A stretch of DNA of 33,936 nt from Paraburkholderia oxyphila NBRC 105797. Lineage in GTDB: Bacteria > Pseudomonadota > Gammaproteobacteria > Burkholderiales > Burkholderiaceae. The position numbers were made by a program, and so were the translations under genes. Below are positions 30,102 to 33,936 of the stretch, in pieces (position 1 is the stretch's first letter; every line of letters begins with the position of its first letter). The notes beneath the pieces are model-generated. The model searched no databases. It saw only the letters and a list, made by a program, of their open reading frames with translations, and had not been told where the DNA came from. The DNA lies in assembly GCF_000685075.1 (NCBI RefSeq), contig NZ_BAYD01000113.1, forward strand, positions 1 through 33,936. The letters run 5' to 3'.

Positions 30102-31127
30102 ATGACACTTCGAATCGACATGCACTCGCACTTCTTCCCGCCCGTGACGCGGGAAGAGGCCGCTGCCCTCGATGCTCAGCACGCGCCGTGGCTGCGCATC
30201 GACGCGGACGGCGAGCACGGCACCATCATGACCGGCGAGCGCGCCTTCCGCCCCGTGCATCGCCCCTTGTGGGACCCGGCGGCGCGGCTCGCGGAGCTGG
30301 ACGCGCTGGGCGTGGACCAGCAACTGATCTGCGCGACGCCCGTGATGTTCGGCTACCGCCACGACGCGGCCCGCGCGCATGAGTGGGCGGCGCGCATGAA
30401 CGACCGCGCGCTCGAACTCTGCGCCCACGCACCGGCACGCCTGCAGGCACTCGCCCAGGTGCCGCTGCAGGACGTCGACCTCGCGTGCCGCGAAGCGACG
30501 CGCGCGTGCCGCGCGGGCCACCGCGGCGTGCAGATCGGCAATCACTTGGGGCCGCGCGATCTGGACGACGCCCACCTCGTGACCTTCCTCACGCATTGCG
30601 CCAACGACGGGATTCCCGTGCTCGTGCATCCGTGGGACATGATGACCGACGGCCGCATGAAGAAGTGGATGCTGCCCTGGCTAGTCGCGATGCCGGCGGA
30701 GACGCAGTTGAGCATCGTCTCGCTGATTCTCTCGGGCGCGTTCGAACGCATTCCGAAGACGCTGAAGCTGTGCTTTGCGCATGGCGGCGGCAGCTTCACG
30801 TTCCTGCTCGGGCGCGTGCAGAACGCGTGGGAGCAGCGCGACATCGTGCGCGAGGATTGCCCGCATCCGCCCATCTCCTACCTCGAACGCTTCCACGTGG
30901 ACAGCGCGGTCTTCGACCCGCGCGCGCTGCAACTGCTCGTGGACACGATGGGGGAGGAGCGCGTGATGCTGGGCTCCGATTACCCGTTTCCGCTTGGCGA
31001 GCAAAAGATCGGCGACCTGGTGGCGGAGCATCCCACACTCACGGCGAGCGCCAAGGCCAAGATCCTCGGCGGCAATGCGCAACGTTTCTTCGGCTTGACG
31101 GAGCCGGCCGCAGCAAAGACGCCTTGA
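30102..31127 (+). CDS. nbaD: 2-amino-3-carboxymuconate semialdehyde decarboxylase
   Basis: A 341-residue amidohydrolase-superfamily decarboxylase (ACMSD) giving 2-aminomuconate semialdehyde. The zinc ligands are His8 and His10 (MHSHFF), His176 (VLVHPWDM) and Asp293 (GSDYPFP), with the catalytic His227 (FAHGGGSF). These are each one less than the Pseudomonas fluorescens numbers I recall (9, 11, 177, 228, 294). The ribosome site is weak and 69 bases separate it from nbaC. It diverts the pathway from quinolinate to oxidation by NbaE. Confidence 0.96.
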   Translation: MTLRIDMHSHFFPPVTREEAAALDAQHAPWLRIDADGEHGTIMTGERAFRPVHRPLWDPAARLAELDALGVDQQLICATPVMFGYRHDAARAHEWAARMNDRALELCAHAPARLQALAQVPLQDVDLACREATRACRAGHRGVQIGNHLGPRDLDDAHLVTFLTHCANDGIPVLVHPWDMMTDGRMKKWMLPWLVAMPAETQLSIVSLILSGAFERIPKTLKLCFAHGGGSFTFLLGRVQNAWEQRDIVREDCPHPPISYLERFHVDSAVFDPRALQLLVDTMGEERVMLGSDYPFPLGEQKIGDLVAEHPTLTASAKAKILGGNAQRFFGLTEPAAAKTP

Positions 31128-31192
31128 AACCGGAGGCGCGGTGTCCGTACTCATCCAGCCACTCATGCAATATATATTGGAATCCTGAGCAA

Positions 31193-32422
31193 ATGATCAC
31201 ACGGGAACAGTGCGCCGCGCTAGACGCGGCCGACCCTCTCGCGCATTGCCGCGCACGCTTTAACCTGCCGGCCGATACGATCTACCTCGACGGCAACTCG
31301 CTCGGCGCGATGCCCGCGAACGTGCCCGCGCGCATGAAAACCGCGCTCGAGGATGAATGGGCGCACGGCCTGATCCGCTCGTGGAACGACGCCGACTGGT
31401 ACCCGGCGCCCCAGCGTACCGGCAACAAGATTGCAAAGCTGATTGGCGCGGGACCCGGCGAAGTCATCGTGGCCGATTCGACCTCGGTGAATCTGTTCAA
31501 GGTGCTGGTGGCCGCGACGCGCATGCGGGCGGAGCGCCGCGTGATACTCGCCGAACGCACGAACTTCCCGACCGACGTCTATATGGCGTCGAGCGTCGCG
31601 CAAATGACAGGATGCGAGCTGCGCTGCGTCGACCCAGAGGAGGTGATGTCCAGCATCGACGACTCGGTGGCGGTCGTCTCGCTCACGCACGTGAACTACA
31701 AGAGCGGCAAGCGCTACGACATGGAGGCGGTGACGCGCAAGGCGCACGAAGCGGGCGCACTGATCGTCTGGGACCTGTGCCACTCGGCCGGCGCCATGCC
31801 CGTGCATCTGAACGGTTGCGAGGCGGACTTCGCCGTGGGCTGCGGCTACAAATATCTGAACGGCGGCCCCGGCGCGCCTGCGTACGTGTTCGTCGCTAGG
31901 CGTCATCTGGCGGACCTGAATCAGCCTCTCACCGGCTGGCACGGCCATGCGAAACCGTTCGAGTTCACCCACGACTACGCGCCGCACGCGGGCATCGACC
32001 GCATGCTCACGGGCACCGCGCCGCAACTGGGCGTGATTGCGCTGGAGGCCGCGCTCGAGGCGTTCGAAGGCGTCGACCTCGAGGTGTTGCGCGCCAAGAG
32101 CGTGGCGCTTGGCAACCTGATGATCGAACTGGCCGACCAGCACCTCGCGGGACTCGGCTGCACGCTCGCCTCACCGCGCGACGTCGGCCAGCGCGGCAGC
32201 CAGGTCTCGCTCGCGCACGCGGAGGGCTACGCGGTCATGCAGGCGCTCATCGCGCGCAAGGTGATTGGCGACTTCCGCGCGCCGAACATTCTGCGCTTCG
32301 GCTTCGCGCCGCTTTACGTGCGCTACGTCGACATCTGGGACACGGTCTCGGCGCTCAAGGACATTCTCGAAACACGCGCCTGGGATAACGAAGCATTTCA
32401 TGCACGTAAATCGGTGACCTGA
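31193..32422 (+). CDS. kynU: Kynureninase
   Basis: A 409-residue PLP enzyme that splits L-kynurenine or 3-hydroxykynurenine into anthranilate or 3-hydroxyanthranilate plus alanine. The PLP lysine is Lys220 (GCGYKYLNGGPGAPA) and the pyridine-nitrogen aspartate is Asp194 (VWDLCHSAGA). YLDGNSLGAMP near residue 31 is a family hallmark. The upstream 65 bases contain an AT-rich segment (ATATATATT near 31170), unlike the rest of the operon, and may hold a minor promoter. Placement next to nbaC and nbaD favours 3-hydroxykynurenine as the physiological substrate. Kynurenine 3-monooxygenase is not in the window. Confidence 0.95.
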   Translation: MITREQCAALDAADPLAHCRARFNLPADTIYLDGNSLGAMPANVPARMKTALEDEWAHGLIRSWNDADWYPAPQRTGNKIAKLIGAGPGEVIVADSTSVNLFKVLVAATRMRAERRVILAERTNFPTDVYMASSVAQMTGCELRCVDPEEVMSSIDDSVAVVSLTHVNYKSGKRYDMEAVTRKAHEAGALIVWDLCHSAGAMPVHLNGCEADFAVGCGYKYLNGGPGAPAYVFVARRHLADLNQPLTGWHGHAKPFEFTHDYAPHAGIDRMLTGTAPQLGVIALEAALEAFEGVDLEVLRAKSVALGNLMIELADQHLAGLGCTLASPRDVGQRGSQVSLAHAEGYAVMQALIARKVIGDFRAPNILRFGFAPLYVRYVDIWDTVSALKDILETRAWDNEAFHARKSVT

Positions 32423-32453
32423 CCCATCCACGGCAGGACGACAGAGGAGACAC

Positions 32454-33896
32454 ATGATGACGCAACATAGGGGCTTCGACGCGATCGTCGAGCGTGAGAA
32501 GGGCTTGCGGCGCGGCCTGTCGACGGCGCAGCTTTCGATGATCGCCATTGGCGGGGCCATTGGCACCGGGCTCTTTCTCGGCAGCGGCTTCGCCATTGGC
32601 TTCGCGGGCCCGAGCGTGCTCGTGAGCTATGCGATTGGGGCGCTGATCGCGCTGTTGCTGATGGGGTGTCTGGCCGAGATGACGGTCGCGCATCCCACAT
32701 CGGGCTCGTTCGGCGCTTACGCCGAGCACTATATCGGGCCATTGGCCGGGTTTCTGGTGCGTTATGCGTACTGGTCGTCGATCGTATTTGCCGTGGGCAC
32801 GGAAGTCACTGCGATCGCGGTCTACATGAAGTACTGGTTTCCCGCGATCCCGGGCTGGTACTGGATCGTGGGCTTCTCGGCGGCGCTCATCGGCGTCAAC
32901 ATCGTGAGCGTGAAGGTGTTCGGCGCCGTCGAATATCTGTTCTCGATGCTCAAGATTGCTGCCATCGTGGCGTTCATCGTGCTCGGGGCCTGGGTGGTGT
33001 TCGGCGCGCCGGCCGGCTCGGGTATTGGGTTCGCTAACTACACCTCGCACGGCGGGTTCTTTCCGAAGGGTGTGTGGGGCATGTGGGTGGCGGTGATCGT
33101 CTCGATTTTCAGCTATCTGAGCATTGAGATGATTGCTGTGGCGGCGGGGGAGGCGCAGGATCCGCACCGGGCGGTTACGCGCGCGTTTCGGGCGACTATG
33201 CTGCGGCTCGTGTTCTTTTATTTGCTGACGCTTGCGCTGATGCTTGCGATCGTGCCGTGGACGGCTGCGGGCGCTAATGAAAGCCCGTTCGTGAAAGTGA
33301 TGGCGGCTACGCATGTGCCGGGTGCGGCTGGCGTGATCAACTTCGTGATTCTCGTGGCGGCGCTTTCGGCCATGAACAGCCAGCTCTATATCACGACGCG
33401 GATGATGTTCAGTCTGTCGCGGGCGGGTTATGCGCCTGCTCGATTCGGCCAGCTTGGCGCGAATGGGGTGCCGGTGGCGGCGTTGTTGCTCTCGGCTATT
33501 GGTATCGCGCTTGCGACGGTGCTCAATGTGATTTATCCCGATGCGTCGTTCATGTTGATGATGTCTGTTTCGATGTTTGGTGCCATGTTTACCTGGCTCA
33601 TGATCTTTGTGACGCATCTGTTTTTTCGGCGAAAGATTGGCGCGCGGGCGCTTGCATTTCGGATGTGGGGGTATCCGGGTACCTCGGTTGCTGGTGCGGT
33701 GCTTATGGGGGCAGCGTTGGTTACGACGGTTTTTACTCGGGAGTTTCGGATGACTTTGATGTGTGGAGTGCCGTTTCTTTTGGTGCTGGCGGTTGTCTAT
33801 AGGGTTTGGTATCGCGGGCGCGCGTTAGGTGCTCAGAGCGCTGGTGCCCAGGGCGAGGCTGCGCAGGGCGAGGCTGCCCAGGCGTCTGGGAATTGA
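32454..33896 (+). CDS. Amino-acid permease, APC superfamily (AAT family)
   Basis: A 480-residue inner-membrane transporter with about 12 hydrophobic segments. The N-terminal LSTAQLSMIAIGGAIGTGLFLGSG is the consensus of the amino-acid transporter (AAT) family, which includes AroP, PheP, GabP and ProY. Two ATGs at 32454 and 32457 follow GAGGAG. It is 31 bases behind kynU, so uptake of tryptophan, kynurenine or 3-hydroxykynurenine is a fair inference. The C-terminus ends in a degenerate repeat (GAQ/GEAAQ units) from a 15-base DNA repeat at 33849-33878. Codons in the final 600 bases use more T and G at third positions than the rest of the window. Confidence 0.9.
   Translation: MMTQHRGFDAIVEREKGLRRGLSTAQLSMIAIGGAIGTGLFLGSGFAIGFAGPSVLVSYAIGALIALLLMGCLAEMTVAHPTSGSFGAYAEHYIGPLAGFLVRYAYWSSIVFAVGTEVTAIAVYMKYWFPAIPGWYWIVGFSAALIGVNIVSVKVFGAVEYLFSMLKIAAIVAFIVLGAWVVFGAPAGSGIGFANYTSHGGFFPKGVWGMWVAVIVSIFSYLSIEMIAVAAGEAQDPHRAVTRAFRATMLRLVFFYLLTLALMLAIVPWTAAGANESPFVKVMAATHVPGAAGVINFVILVAALSAMNSQLYITTRMMFSLSRAGYAPARFGQLGANGVPVAALLLSAIGIALATVLNVIYPDASFMLMMSVSMFGAMFTWLMIFVTHLFFRRKIGARALAFRMWGYPGTSVAGAVLMGAALVTTVFTREFRMTLMCGVPFLLVLAVVYRVWYRGRALGAQSAGAQGEAAQGEAAQASGN
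33849..33877 (+). repeat. 15-base tandem repeat at the permease C-terminus
   Basis: CAGGGCGAGGCTGC occurs at 33849-33862 and again at 33864-33877, giving two copies of a five-residue unit (QGEAA) with a decayed third. Such in-frame repeats change copy number by slippage without breaking the protein. Confidence 0.6.
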
Positions 33897-33936
33897 ACGG
33901 GCACTCGGCTCGCTTGCTGATGTTGTTTGGCCTTAA

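Noticed and set aside
32355..33617. 420-codon minus-strand frame opposite the permease
   Set aside because: His/Arg-rich antisense of a clear 12-segment transporter.
1..33936. CRISPR arrays, tRNA/rRNA genes, insertion sequences, attachment sites
   Set aside because: No regularly spaced repeats, cloverleaf genes, transposase/integrase reading frames or flanking direct repeats were seen.

Overview
The window is high-GC DNA (third codon positions almost all G/C) with trimeric-type beta-proteobacterial porins, many LysR regulators, an MHS-type transporter and aromatic-catabolic operons. This points to the Burkholderia/Paraburkholderia/Caballeronia group; that assignment is inference from gene style, not from a marker gene. 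No tRNA, rRNA, insertion sequence, integrase or CRISPR array was seen. About 30 protein genes are packed tightly. The theme is catabolism of aromatic and tryptophan-derived compounds.

Region 1 (40-4915): a gentisate pathway. A divergent LysR regulator faces gentisate 1,2-dioxygenase, fumarylpyruvate hydrolase, glutathione-type maleylpyruvate isomerase and an FAD 3-hydroxybenzoate 6-hydroxylase. Together they convert 3-hydroxybenzoate through gentisate to fumarate and pyruvate. Region 2 (4932-10603): a LysR regulator divergent from an M20 (hippurate-hydrolase-like) amidohydrolase, an MHS-family transporter, a porin and an HU-like DNA-binding protein, then a convergent AhpD-like protein. A plausible link to region 1 is hydrolysis of an aroyl-amino acid such as a hydroxyhippurate.

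Region 3 (10758-22810): a module I cannot match to a described pathway. It holds a secreted LVIVD beta-propeller protein with a porin, a D-2-hydroxyacid dehydrogenase translationally coupled to a VOC protein, an alpha/beta hydrolase, a DHDPS-family lyase, a GntR/FCD regulator, a fumarylacetoacetate-hydrolase-family enzyme, and an ABC importer (binding protein, permease, ATPase) with a single-domain extradiol-type VOC dioxygenase inserted in its operon. Five GTATAC-centred sites lie in the three control regions of this block (porin promoter, 15.6 kb divergent promoter, 18.5 kb GntR/FAH intergenic region). They suggest one regulon under the local GntR protein.

Region 4 (22841-33896): LysR regulator, then a complete 3-hydroxyanthranilate meta-cleavage pathway in the order nbaE-H-J-I-G-F-C-D, followed by kynureninase and an amino-acid permease. 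Kynureninase supplies 3-hydroxyanthranilate (or anthranilate). NbaC opens the ring, NbaD decarboxylates, NbaE oxidises the semialdehyde, NbaF deaminates, NbaG decarboxylates, NbaH hydrates, NbaI cleaves to pyruvate and acetaldehyde, and NbaJ makes acetyl-CoA. The first six genes are joined by 4-base stop/start overlaps. Kynurenine 3-monooxygenase, tryptophan dioxygenase and a classical kynurenine formamidase are not in the window.
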